From: UBA8199 sp964507045
GTDB taxonomy: Bacteria; Verrucomicrobiota; Verrucomicrobiia; Limisphaerales; UBA8199
Length of the DNA stretch: 64,000 nucleotides
NCBI GenBank assembly: GCA_964507045.1
Contig: CAZDOO010000005.1
Location: 1-64,000, forward strand
Reading direction: 5' to 3'
Notes under the pieces: generated by a model
What the model saw: only the letters and a program-made list of their open reading frames with translations
Databases searched by the model: none
Told to the model about the DNA's origin: nothing
Shown here: positions 17,454-24,920 of the stretch, in pieces
Position numbering within the stretch: position 1 is the stretch's first letter
How the letters are laid out: each line of letters begins with the position of its first letter
Translations under genes and position numbers: made by a program

Positions 17454-17669
17454 TTAATCGGTAAACGAAGTCGGCCATTGCAACGTCTTGCCGTTATGCT
17501 CCGGCCTCAGTAGCAGCCTTTTACCTGTGTAGGCCAGCATGTCTCCCGGTGTATACTCCACCTGTGAGGTTCTAGCTGGCGGAATCCTAAAGCTTTTGAC
17601 TATTGAGCCGCCTGAAAAGTGTATGATTCCGGTTTCCGATGGAGACGTGTTTTCGATTGTACAATTCAT
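17454..17669 (-). CDS. 71-residue paralogous protein, copy A
   Basis: This is the full-length partner of the protein at 8804-9019. Both start MNC-IEN and end WP-SFTD, and both contain YTPGDMLAYTGKRLLLR. The ATG at 17669 matches the start of the other copy, so upstream in-frame codons are not used. Its function is unknown; conservation at the protein level implies selection. Confidence 0.75.
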   Translation of the reverse strand: MNCTIENTSPSETGIIHFSGGSIVKSFRIPPARTSQVEYTPGDMLAYTGKRLLLRPEHNGKTLQWPTSFTD

Positions 17670-17793
17670 AGGTCGTGTTTCGTGTTTCTTGAATTTCTGC
17701 TGGTTAGCTCTGAGCTGCCTACGCATGAAATCTCGATGCTCGGGGCTGTCCGTGGGTTGGTGGTAAGACTCTTGCTACTGCCACCCATGTCGT

Positions 17794-18198
17794 TCAGTTG
17801 GCTTTCCATGCCGCCGCTATTAGGAAAAGCTCGCCTTCACGTCTGAGATCCCCCTCGCCACTAACCCAGAGAACCTCTGGGATTAGGCTCTGGCCTACCC
17901 TCATTTGGTTGGACTGCTTAAGTTGCTCGCCTGCGTGCATGACGCAAAAGAGACCAACCGCATCTCCAATTCCCATACCCGCCGATTTCAGGTCAGTCAA
18001 TTTGGCAGCAGCTTCGTAAGCCTTTTCAACCGTTGATAAGCAGAGGTGGGCTACATTCCCAACAGCATGTAACGCTGTCCTGATTTCCTCGTTGTCAGTG
18101 CCTCGAACCATTGTTTCGATGTCCTCCTGCGACGGGGGCGTTCCAACCTTCAATGCGTAAAGCATTGGCTTGCCGTCTATTTTCGCCAGTTCAGTCAT
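17794..18198 (-). CDS. Unknown helical protein of 134 residues
   Basis: This soluble, mostly helical product has no recognised motif and no tag. Residues 60-110 (AAAKLTDLKSAGMGIGDAVGLFCVMHAGEQLKQ) include a short hydrophobic stretch too weak for a membrane helix. It lies between the FGE-WG gene and the first copy of the three-gene module. Confidence 0.45.
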   Translation of the reverse strand: MTELAKIDGKPMLYALKVGTPPSQEDIETMVRGTDNEEIRTALHAVGNVAHLCLSTVEKAYEAAAKLTDLKSAGMGIGDAVGLFCVMHAGEQLKQSNQMRVGQSLIPEVLWVSGEGDLRREGELFLIAAAWKAN

Positions 18199-18351
18199 AA
18201 TGTATTTCTATTGTTGGTTAACTCTTGGATCATAAAGTTCAGGTCTTTCCTTTCCAGTCCTGACGCCATCAATTTTACTACCTGTCTATTCTTCGAACTC
18301 TGCGTCTCTGATTTATTTTGGTCATTTGACGGCGCGACTTAATGTTTAAGG

Positions 18352-21081
18352 CTACCCGGCAATTGTGACGGCGCACAAACCGCCGGAAAACTGAGTACCG
18401 CCGCCATACTTGTCGTATTGTGGAGGAATGACGACGTTCCCGGATTTATCAATGAAGCCACGTTTCCCCTTCAGAGTGACGCCAGCGAGGCCCTCAGAGA
18501 AATCATCGGCATGTTCAAAAGCCGGCGCGATAATTTCTCTTCCTGTGGTGTCAATGAAACCGTAATGTAGCTCTTCGCCGTAGGTAACCGCCGCCAACCC
18601 CTCCGAGAACTTAAATTGGCGAGTGAACCGGGGCGCGATCACTTCGCGACCACTCTTGTCAATGACCCCGGTCAATGCCTCCCGGCTGGCCCGAACACAG
18701 GCCAAACCCTGGGCGAACGGACTTGTATGAAAGTAAATCGGTGGAATGACCATCTTGTTATTGATGTCTATGTATCCGTTCTTCTCTTGGCCGTCGCCGA
18801 CAGAGGCCAACCCGTCCGAGAACCCTTCCCCGGGGATGAATTTGTATTCAGGCTGAATAATGAATTCGCCGCGAGGGTCGATGAAACCCCATTGAGCAGT
18901 TCGCCCTCGGCCGGCCTTTGCTGGGCATAATCCCTGCGAAAAGCGATAGCCCAGGCCACTAAACCGCCCAAAGGGTATCACCGAAGCCCCCGTCTTATCG
19001 ATGATTCCGCAGCTATCGCTCTGCCGGTCACGCAGGCGAGCCATGCCTTCGGAGAACCTCTCGGCGGTGTCAATCCCTTTCTCAAGCGTAATAACCAATT
19101 CGCCCGCGGGATCGATGTAGCCCATGCGGCCACCGCGCGCCAGTTGTACCTGGGCCAGTCCTTCGGAGAACCTTCCGACACTCCAGTACCTGTTCAATTC
19201 CACCACGGCCTGGCCCGTGCGGTCGATAATGAGGATCGTCCTCATATGCCCCAGGTTGTACGACGTCCAAATGTCATCGAACCCGCCAAAGGCGATTCGC
19301 TCCAATAGATCATCGCAGAAGGCGGCGATTTTGGGTAACGAGGAGGGAAGCCCGCCTCGGCTTCCTTGCGAGGTAAGGTAGAGGAGAATCGCGCCAAGCG
19401 TCACCAGGCTCTGGCAAACCGTCACTTCACCGCCCTTGAAAATTCCCGCGTTGATTTCCGCGAACCGTCCGCCGGCTTCTCTAGCGAGCTCAGGCTCGGG
19501 TTCTCCCGACTCCACGTAGTATTTCAACGCCCGAATGGCGTACAGCACTGCCTCCTCATGGTCATCAATTTGAATGGACAATTTGTCATCGAGGCACCTG
19601 GCCTGCCGGGCGGCATTCAGGGAGTCCCTGATAAACTGACCCGCATTCCTGAGGTCGCCGACCGTGACCAGCGAACTAAATCGTTTGGGTGTAACTCGAT
19701 GGTGGGAGTTTCCAACTGGCGTAGCGTCTGCCTCCGCCCGCTGAACCGCCACCCGTGGAGGGGATTTCGAAGACTGTTCTTCTGTCCGCACGCACCGGAA
19801 CCCTCGGTCATCCGATGCCTTAGTCGTCGAACCACTCCAGCGGCAGGCCACTCTTGCCTGGCGGGCGGGGGCATGCCAACTCCCGCCGCGAACCACGCGA
19901 GCATCGCCGGTCTCCGGTCCATGCGGATCCTTTTCTGTTGAACGTGAATCGCGATACCAGTTCTCGTCATACCAATCCCAACAACGCTCAAACACGTTGC
20001 CGGCGAGATCGAACAATCCTATTGGGTTTGGCGGAAAGGAGCCGACCGGCGTGGTGCCGCCTGTTTGCACGGTGGGATGGTACCCGGCGACTCGGCTGAC
20101 GTCATAGGGGTAGTAGGGTTTGGCTCCAATCCAGTCGCTGTTGAAGTTCGCTTGTTCGTGGCTTATTCTGTCTCCCCAAGGAAACCGCTGCCCAGCGAGG
20201 CCGCCGCGCGCTGCTTTCTCCCACTCCGCCTCAGTGGGTAACCGATAACCGTCAGCGCTCCAGTCAACGCAACTGTTGGAAATCTCGAAATGGCCTACGC
20301 GATAGACGGCTGTTTTGTCAGGAGCGGTATAATAGCACGGCCGGCGGTTCTCCATCTCGCTATGTGCGTTGCACCACTTGATGCAATCGTGCCAGTTCAC
20401 CGAATGAACTGGATGATTGGGGGCCCTTCCCGATCCGGAGTTGTCAAATGCGTATCCATGGCCAGCCGCCCACTTGAAGACTCGATCCCAATACTCCTTG
20501 GTCACTGGAAACGCATGAATGGCAAAAGCGCCTACATAGACGTCATGCACGGGCACGTCGCAGGGTTCGCCCTCGCTAAATGCATCGCCCATCGCGAAGT
20601 TTCCCGCAGGGATTACCACCATTACGCGCGGATCTAGTGGTGTGGCAGGGGTCAGTGGTGGAGGAGCCTTCGGCGCCGGGGCTGCAGGTTCGGCCCTATA
20701 CGGAGCGTTTGCGAGAAGCCTCCGCCGCAGGGCGTCGGGCAATTCACTCACGCACTTTCCCAAAACCTCGTGTGGTAACTGCTCCCTGCCGCTTGCGATT
20801 GTCTCTTGTTCGTGACACTTCTTGCAGGTCTTGCGCAAATCCCACCAGGGCCGCGAGGAGCGCATCGAGCCTGTTACCTTCGGTTCGTCCCAATCATGCC
20901 CCGATGGGCAAGCGGATCTTGGTTCGTCCGGTACCGTGTCCGGCGCTGCCTCGGACTGAGCTGCAGCGCCGTCGCTGCCATCCGACGGGGATACCGCACC
21001 CAAAGGTGAGGTTTCAGGTTCATGTGGCTCGAGTACGGGCTGCAATTCCGTCTTTCCGAAGAGTCGTCGTATCCAGTTCAT
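18352..21081 (-). CDS. Tagged FGE-fold and WG-repeat protein
   Basis: The 909-residue protein begins MNWIRRLFGK, the N-terminal cluster tag, which fixes the ATG at 21081 in preference to a GTG four codons upstream. A Pro-rich linker carries a possible zinc site (CPSGHDW, CKKC; residues 58-89). An FGE fold spans about 152-425 (PAGNFAMGDAF, YRLPTEAEWEKAARGG, GNVFERCWDW, GFRC) without the paired catalytic cysteines of FGE. After a helical stretch, about residues 640-905 hold WG repeats (GYID..G..VI.P.Y...FSEGLA), a beta module associated with protein binding. It is probably a non-enzymatic scaffold or sensor. The ECF sigma gene precedes it by 87 bases. Confidence 0.88.
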   Translation of the reverse strand: MNWIRRLFGKTELQPVLEPHEPETSPLGAVSPSDGSDGAAAQSEAAPDTVPDEPRSACPSGHDWDEPKVTGSMRSSRPWWDLRKTCKKCHEQETIASGREQLPHEVLGKCVSELPDALRRRLLANAPYRAEPAAPAPKAPPPLTPATPLDPRVMVVIPAGNFAMGDAFSEGEPCDVPVHDVYVGAFAIHAFPVTKEYWDRVFKWAAGHGYAFDNSGSGRAPNHPVHSVNWHDCIKWCNAHSEMENRRPCYYTAPDKTAVYRVGHFEISNSCVDWSADGYRLPTEAEWEKAARGGLAGQRFPWGDRISHEQANFNSDWIGAKPYYPYDVSRVAGYHPTVQTGGTTPVGSFPPNPIGLFDLAGNVFERCWDWYDENWYRDSRSTEKDPHGPETGDARVVRGGSWHAPARQARVACRWSGSTTKASDDRGFRCVRTEEQSSKSPPRVAVQRAEADATPVGNSHHRVTPKRFSSLVTVGDLRNAGQFIRDSLNAARQARCLDDKLSIQIDDHEEAVLYAIRALKYYVESGEPEPELAREAGGRFAEINAGIFKGGEVTVCQSLVTLGAILLYLTSQGSRGGLPSSLPKIAAFCDDLLERIAFGGFDDIWTSYNLGHMRTILIIDRTGQAVVELNRYWSVGRFSEGLAQVQLARGGRMGYIDPAGELVITLEKGIDTAERFSEGMARLRDRQSDSCGIIDKTGASVIPFGRFSGLGYRFSQGLCPAKAGRGRTAQWGFIDPRGEFIIQPEYKFIPGEGFSDGLASVGDGQEKNGYIDINNKMVIPPIYFHTSPFAQGLACVRASREALTGVIDKSGREVIAPRFTRQFKFSEGLAAVTYGEELHYGFIDTTGREIIAPAFEHADDFSEGLAGVTLKGKRGFIDKSGNVVIPPQYDKYGGGTQFSGGLCAVTIAG

Positions 21082-21128
21082 ACAATTCTTCACTTACTTG
21101 TCGAAACGTTTGAGTTGTCCGGCATCTA

Positions 21129-21155
21129 CTACACGGTTTCGGAGGTGTGTCTGCA
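21129..21155 (-). promoter_or_regulatory. Two-block promoter-like motif, copy 3
   Basis: On the minus strand this reads TGCAGACAC, 11 bases, CGTGTAG. The downstream block is exact, the upstream block differs at two positions, and the spacer matches copies 1 and 2. It ends 48 bases before the ATG of the FGE-WG gene and lies just after the ECF sigma gene. Confidence 0.45.
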
Positions 21156-21168
21156 CGGCTTCGTAAAA

Positions 21169-21888
21169 TTATGTTAATCCCAGGAACGTGGCCAAATCGT
21201 GCATCTCGGCCTCAACCTCCTCCTCTGAGGTCGCATACTTCCGGATCTCCACGCGCAGCAGCCGCTGGAAAGCCCGGCGCGCTGTGATGATGCGATTGGA
21301 CAACTCTTTCTCCGCGACGCTCTGTTCCCGGGCCAATTCGGTTCGCGACGGCGCCGGGATGCCATGAAGCACGGGATCGAGAATCCGCCGGCGGAAAGCA
21401 GAGGCGTAGTCCGATTTGCCACTTGCCTGGTATTCGGCTTCCAAAGCGTTGAACACGCGCCCAGTGAGTTCGATCGCCCAATTGCGATTGAACACGTCCG
21501 CCGGGGTTTCCTCGTGCGCCGGCTCAAAGGGTGCCGACTCGGTTTCAGCCATGCCCTGGAGCGAGACGATCCCACCGGGAGGACTCTTGCTCTTGGCGGC
21601 TGCAGCGCGGTGCTTGTTGATAAGAAAGTTCTTGAGAGAGGAGAGCAAGAACGACCGGAACCGGCCCCGGGCCGGGTCCGCCTTGGAAAACCGGTTGGTT
21701 TCGAGGCAGTCGGTGAAGAAATCCTGGGTGAGATCTTCGGCCTCGGTTTCGTTGCGCACCGTCCTCAGGATAAAGTAGTAAATCGGCCCCCAGTAGAGCT
21801 CGATGATGAAGCTCAACTCGTTGTTGCGGATCGCATTCCAGTTGGTGGTCAGGAAGGCGTGGTGCCGTTGCAGGGCTGGTATTGGCAT
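21169..21888 (-). CDS. ECF-type RNA polymerase sigma factor
   Basis: The 239-residue protein has sigma region 2 at about residues 25-90 (the EAEDLTQDFF motif and GRFRSFLLSSLKNFL) and a region 4-like helix-turn-helix near 185-225 (ELAREQSVAEKELSNRIITARRAFQRLLR). It lies upstream of the FGE-WG gene on the same strand. No anti-sigma factor is seen next to it; control may instead run through the kinase gene, as in other verrucomicrobial and planctomycete ECF groups. It is the obvious candidate to read the two-block motif in the cluster. Confidence 0.85.
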   Translation of the reverse strand: MPIPALQRHHAFLTTNWNAIRNNELSFIIELYWGPIYYFILRTVRNETEAEDLTQDFFTDCLETNRFSKADPARGRFRSFLLSSLKNFLINKHRAAAAKSKSPPGGIVSLQGMAETESAPFEPAHEETPADVFNRNWAIELTGRVFNALEAEYQASGKSDYASAFRRRILDPVLHGIPAPSRTELAREQSVAEKELSNRIITARRAFQRLLRVEIRKYATSEEEVEAEMHDLATFLGLT

Positions 21889-21990
21889 TTTGAGGGTTCT
21901 TTCTGAGGGGCGGCGATGCGCGCCGGGCTGCCGCGTTGGCGCCGCCGGAGCGCGGCCGTCGGCTCTATTTCTTCAAATACGTGATAGCAG

Positions 21991-22039
21991 GAACTCGCTT
22001 TTGTGCGCCCGCACGTACTAAGCACTGCGCGGGTGGGGG
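21991..22039 (-). promoter_or_regulatory. Conserved upstream element of the sigma gene
   Basis: On the plus strand the core is CGTACTAAGCACTGCGCGG, preceded by GCTTTTG about ten bases earlier. It matches 23105-23151 (CGTACTCAGCGCTGCGCGG) with only a few changes and a one-base indel. Both copies lie about 100 bases upstream of a start codon, of the sigma gene here and the HEAT gene there. It is probably a promoter or operator shared by the two regulatory genes. Confidence 0.5.
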
Positions 22040-22164
22040 TCATTTCGACTCGGGGCGGGTAGCGGGTTGTCCAGCCGCGCCTTGTTGGGCGACTTGAGCG
22101 GCCCATTCGCTCTCGTCTGGTGTGAGACTGATCCTGAAGTGGGTTGCCGAGGGCATAACATGTC

Positions 22165-23001
22165 TCATTCTCGGAAACCTGCCAGGACATCTTGTGCTTG
22201 CTGCAGCAACTTCTTTCGGGCGTTGGCGTCGTCCTCCGTCTCGATTCGTCCGGGCTTGCTTGCAAATTCTGCGAGTACAAGGGCGGCCTCCTTGCGAATG
22301 GCTGAAGAATCGTGGGCCAAGGCAGAAACCAGCAGGTTGCGGTCTACAAGCAGTGGTCTGAATTCCGCGATAAGCCCGATGACGTCAGTCGATACGGGAA
22401 TCCAGAGCAGGGCCCTTCCCGCAATAATTGTGGACAAATACAGGTCGCCGGCATCCAACTGTGACTCGATTTGGACTAGTGCACTGCGGACAGGTCCGCA
22501 ACCAGTGGCTTTGAGCATCGCCACCAGTGCTTCAAACAGTACCTCATCCCAGTCCCCCCGCTTTTCGCTTGCTGCGACCGCTAAGAGTATGTGCGCGACA
22601 ACCCTCGGCTCTTTCAGATCGCTGAGAACAAGCATCGCAAGTCTTCGCACGAACGGATCTCGGTCGTTCAAACAAGTCAAGAGCGTCTCGATGACCGTAG
22701 TACCCCCAATGTTTGCCAATGCTTCCCGAATTTGACAAAATGGCGCGGCGGCGCAGACGTTAGTCTCCCAAGCAGCACGTCTTCGAAATAGATCAATAAG
22801 CGGGGCAACAGCCTGTGGGTCTTTGATCTTGCCGAGAGTCTCAATGGTCTTGTCGTCGAGATCCATTATTCCGCTTTCGCATCGGTTTATCTTCTTCAGT
22901 AGACGGCCCACGGTACGCTGGTCGCTAGCCCCGCCTCCGACCGATTGCCTAGCCTTCTCTCCGAACACCCGACGCCACCAGCTTACATTTCCGTTGCTCA
23001 T
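22165..23001 (-). CDS. HEAT-repeat protein with N-terminal tag WWRRVFGEK
   Basis: The 278-residue protein starts MSNGNVSWWRRVFGEKARQ, placing the tag near residue 8. It continues as an alpha-solenoid of HEAT/PBS-lyase-like repeats (DPQAVAPLIDLF, DPFVRRLAMLVLSDL, SSAIRKEAALVLAEFA). AAAGGAG lies before the ATG at 23001, which decides the start over the longer frame. It is the first gene of the minus-strand cluster and probably acts as a protein-binding scaffold. Confidence 0.8.
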   Translation of the reverse strand: MSNGNVSWWRRVFGEKARQSVGGGASDQRTVGRLLKKINRCESGIMDLDDKTIETLGKIKDPQAVAPLIDLFRRRAAWETNVCAAAPFCQIREALANIGGTTVIETLLTCLNDRDPFVRRLAMLVLSDLKEPRVVAHILLAVAASEKRGDWDEVLFEALVAMLKATGCGPVRSALVQIESQLDAGDLYLSTIIAGRALLWIPVSTDVIGLIAEFRPLLVDRNLLVSALAHDSSAIRKEAALVLAEFASKPGRIETEDDANARKKLLQQAQDVLAGFRE

Positions 23002-23104
23002 AGTCCGCTCCTTTGGGAAAGCCACAGTCCGTGGAAACAGTAGCGGCGCCGGTGCGGATTGTATTTGCACCGCATGCGCCGTTCAACGTGGGGAAAACTG
23101 ACAA

Positions 23105-23151
23105 GAATTTGCTTTTGCGCGGTGCGCGTACTCAGCGCTGCGCGGTTGAGG
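23105..23151 (-). promoter_or_regulatory. Conserved upstream element of the HEAT gene
   Basis: The core is CGTACTCAGCGCTGCGCGG at 23127-23145, with GCTTTTG upstream at 23111-23117. It is the partner of the element before the sigma gene. It lies about 105 bases before the ATG at 23001 and contains the near-palindrome AGCGCT. It marks the likely first promoter of the cluster. Confidence 0.5.
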
Positions 23152-23342
23152 GAGAATTGCTCTTTGGTCTCACCAAGCATGTTGCGATATTGGTAAAGCG
23201 CGAGGGAAATATCAAGCGCGCCGTTTTGCGTGTTTTCTGGCCGTTGTTGCGCCGGCGGCGTGGACGCCCCTTGAGTGCGGAGCCTAAAATGCGGCATAGA
23301 AGGTCCGGGAACGGGCAGTCTGACCTGCTCGCGAGCAAAAGA

Positions 23343-23364
23343 ATCCCCGACGGGGATCGGGGAT
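23343..23364. repeat. Short hairpin, 8-bp stem
   Basis: The arms ATCCCCGA and TCGGGGAT enclose a six-base loop. There is no T-run after it on either strand, so it is not a clear terminator. It lies in the 544-base stretch between the HEAT gene and the left integrase, which otherwise holds the conserved upstream element and one short frame. Confidence 0.5.
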
Positions 23365-23371
23365 GTCTGAC

Positions 23372-23488
23372 CTACGCCGCCACCGGTTCGGCAGGGGGAG
23401 CCGGGGTGGTTTCGGTCTGAGGGGCCGCCGGGCGGGGCTTGGTGACGCCGGCAATGAAGCGCTCGACCAGCTTGATCGCGCTTTCCAT
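23372..23488 (-). pseudogene. Possible 3' fragment of a disrupted gene
   Basis: A minus-strand frame reads MESAIKLVERFIAGVTKP followed by a Pro/Ala-rich tail and stops at 23372. In frame upstream it continues to a TGA near the end of the left integrase gene. It looks like the C-terminal tail of a longer protein cut off by integration at this point, but it is too short to identify and may be chance. Confidence 0.22.
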
Positions 23489-23545
23489 GGGGCGGCAGGG
23501 GTAAATGGGTCCAGGAGACTGAATTCACGTGTAAACGAGCAGCCT

Positions 23546-24691
23546 TCAAAACCGAACCTTTCGCGCCATTGCCTTGCTGTGCTCGTCACGGAGGTGACCG
23601 TAGGTCTTCATCGCAAGGATGCCGCCGTCTTTGTGGCCGAGCCAGCGAGATACCGTCGGAATGTCGACCCCGGTTTCGATGCAACGGGTAGCAAAAAGAT
23701 GCCGGAGATCGTGTGGAGTGATCTTCGCAATTCCAATCTTGGTGCACGCCACTGCAAGGGCCTCACGACAGTTCGTGACCTCCATCACCTTGCCCTCGAC
23801 GGCAATCCCCGCAGTTTCGCGCTCGGCTTTTAAGTTGCGCAATAACTCCTCCATGTCCGGAATCATCGGAATCCTCCGGGTATTGCCGCCTTTTGTGCCG
23901 GTAGCCGGATCTCCTCGAACAACGATTTCCTTCCGGCTCCAATCCACATCCCCCCACGTCACCCAAGCCGCTTCGGAGTAGGCGCGCATGCCGCTGTAGG
24001 CGAGGAACTCGACCAGATTGGCAACATGACAAGCAAACGCGTCCTTGCGAGCGCGAACGGCTTTCACCAGGTCACGGAACTGTTCCGGTTCAGGCAATCG
24101 CAAATCCTTTTGGAGCACCTTGGTCCGATCCACTTCCCGGGCGGGGTTCTCGAACCTCTCGCCACCAGCCTGGACGTGATCCTTTATACCGATGTCAATC
24201 ACCTGCCTAAGGGTGCCGAGGATGTTGTTGTAGTAGTGGCAAGCCACCTCTTCGCGGAGGCGGGCTGCCCATTCGCGACAGGCCAGCGGAGTGATCTCCG
24301 TGAGCTTCATGGCCCTCAGTTCCGGCCAGGTTTCGTTCAGTTTCTTGAGGCACCAACGCCGGTAGTCCTTGCTTTGAGGCTTGATGTTGGTCGCGCTTTC
24401 CAGGTGCCGCTCGAAGATCTCGGTCGCTCGTCCAAACGTTGGGCTTTGCTGGATTTCGCGCTCTTGTTGAACCTCCTTGATGAAGTCATGAAGCCGAAGC
24501 CGCGCGGTGCTCCAGACGTCCGTCTTTAAACTGCGACGAATGGTCTTGCCTGCCACCTTAACTCTGGCATAATAGGTTCCAGTGTTTGAGTATTGGAACA
24601 GATTCGGGACTTTGGGAAACGAGCGCCATGGGCCTCTCCTCCAGGGGGCTGGCTCGTGCTTTGGTACTAGGTTCTCAGTCATGGTCGCCAT
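23546..24691 (-). CDS. Tyrosine recombinase (left integrase)
   Basis: The 381-residue protein has an N-terminal core-binding region and a catalytic domain with the expected residues: Arg in YSGMRAYSEA, HDLRH, His in WLGHKDGG and the Tyr nucleophile in KTYGHLRD. I chose the ATG at 24691 (MATMTENL); the longer frame runs into the tRNA promoter region. It lies 5' of the tRNA-Leu gene and points away from it, towards the Part A cluster. It does not belong to the 24.8-55.3 kb element, which has its own integrase. It may have inserted all or part of the left cluster. Confidence 0.88.
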   Translation of the reverse strand: MATMTENLVPKHEPAPWRRGPWRSFPKVPNLFQYSNTGTYYARVKVAGKTIRRSLKTDVWSTARLRLHDFIKEVQQEREIQQSPTFGRATEIFERHLESATNIKPQSKDYRRWCLKKLNETWPELRAMKLTEITPLACREWAARLREEVACHYYNNILGTLRQVIDIGIKDHVQAGGERFENPAREVDRTKVLQKDLRLPEPEQFRDLVKAVRARKDAFACHVANLVEFLAYSGMRAYSEAAWVTWGDVDWSRKEIVVRGDPATGTKGGNTRRIPMIPDMEELLRNLKAERETAGIAVEGKVMEVTNCREALAVACTKIGIAKITPHDLRHLFATRCIETGVDIPTVSRWLGHKDGGILAMKTYGHLRDEHSKAMARKVRF

Positions 24692-24771
24692 CGTAAGGGG
24701 TACAACGGTGGGGGACAACGAAAAAATGTTCCTTTCGAAAAACATGCGTAAGTTGTTTGTTTAGAACGGTT

Positions 24772-24856
24772 GCCCGCGTGGCGGAATTGGCAGACGCGCT
24801 AGATTCAGGTTCTAGTAGGTAACACTGTACAGGTTCAAGTCCTGTCGCGGGCACCA
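24772..24856 (+). tRNA. tRNA-Leu (anticodon CAG)
   Basis: The acceptor arms GCCCGCG and CGCGGGC pair perfectly, followed by A and an encoded CCA. The anticodon stem is CTAGA/TCTAG around TTCAGGT with CAG at 24806-24808. A long variable arm and the T-arm ACAGG-TTCAAGT-CCTGT give the class II shape of tRNA-Leu. Its last 23 bases are also the attachment core of the inserted element, so integration leaves the gene intact. Confidence 0.96.
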
Positions 24857-24857
24857 C
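24834..24857 (+). repeat. attL core (direct repeat in tRNA 3' end)
   Basis: The 24 bases from TTCAAGTCC to GGCACCAC are identical to 55289-55312. They cover the T-arm and acceptor end of tRNA-Leu plus one base. A duplicated tRNA 3' end is the classic footprint of tyrosine-recombinase integration. Confidence 0.93.
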
Positions 24858-24890
24858 TTTTTTCCAAGTATTTTGAGAAAAAGCTTGCAG

Positions 24891-24909
24891 TGATGACAGA
24901 GTGATGACA
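24891..24909 (+). promoter_or_regulatory. Putative integrase arm sites near attL
   Basis: Two copies of TGATGACA lie 11 bases apart (24891-24898 and 24902-24909), 34 bases inside attL. A matching pair lies inside attR at 55154-55170. Paired short repeats flanking both cores are typical of arm-type integrase binding sites. Confidence 0.5.
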
Positions 24910-24920
24910 CAGTATCGGAT

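Noticed and set aside
18352..21081. True formylglycine-generating enzyme
   Set aside because: The paired catalytic cysteines are absent and no sulfatase gene is nearby.
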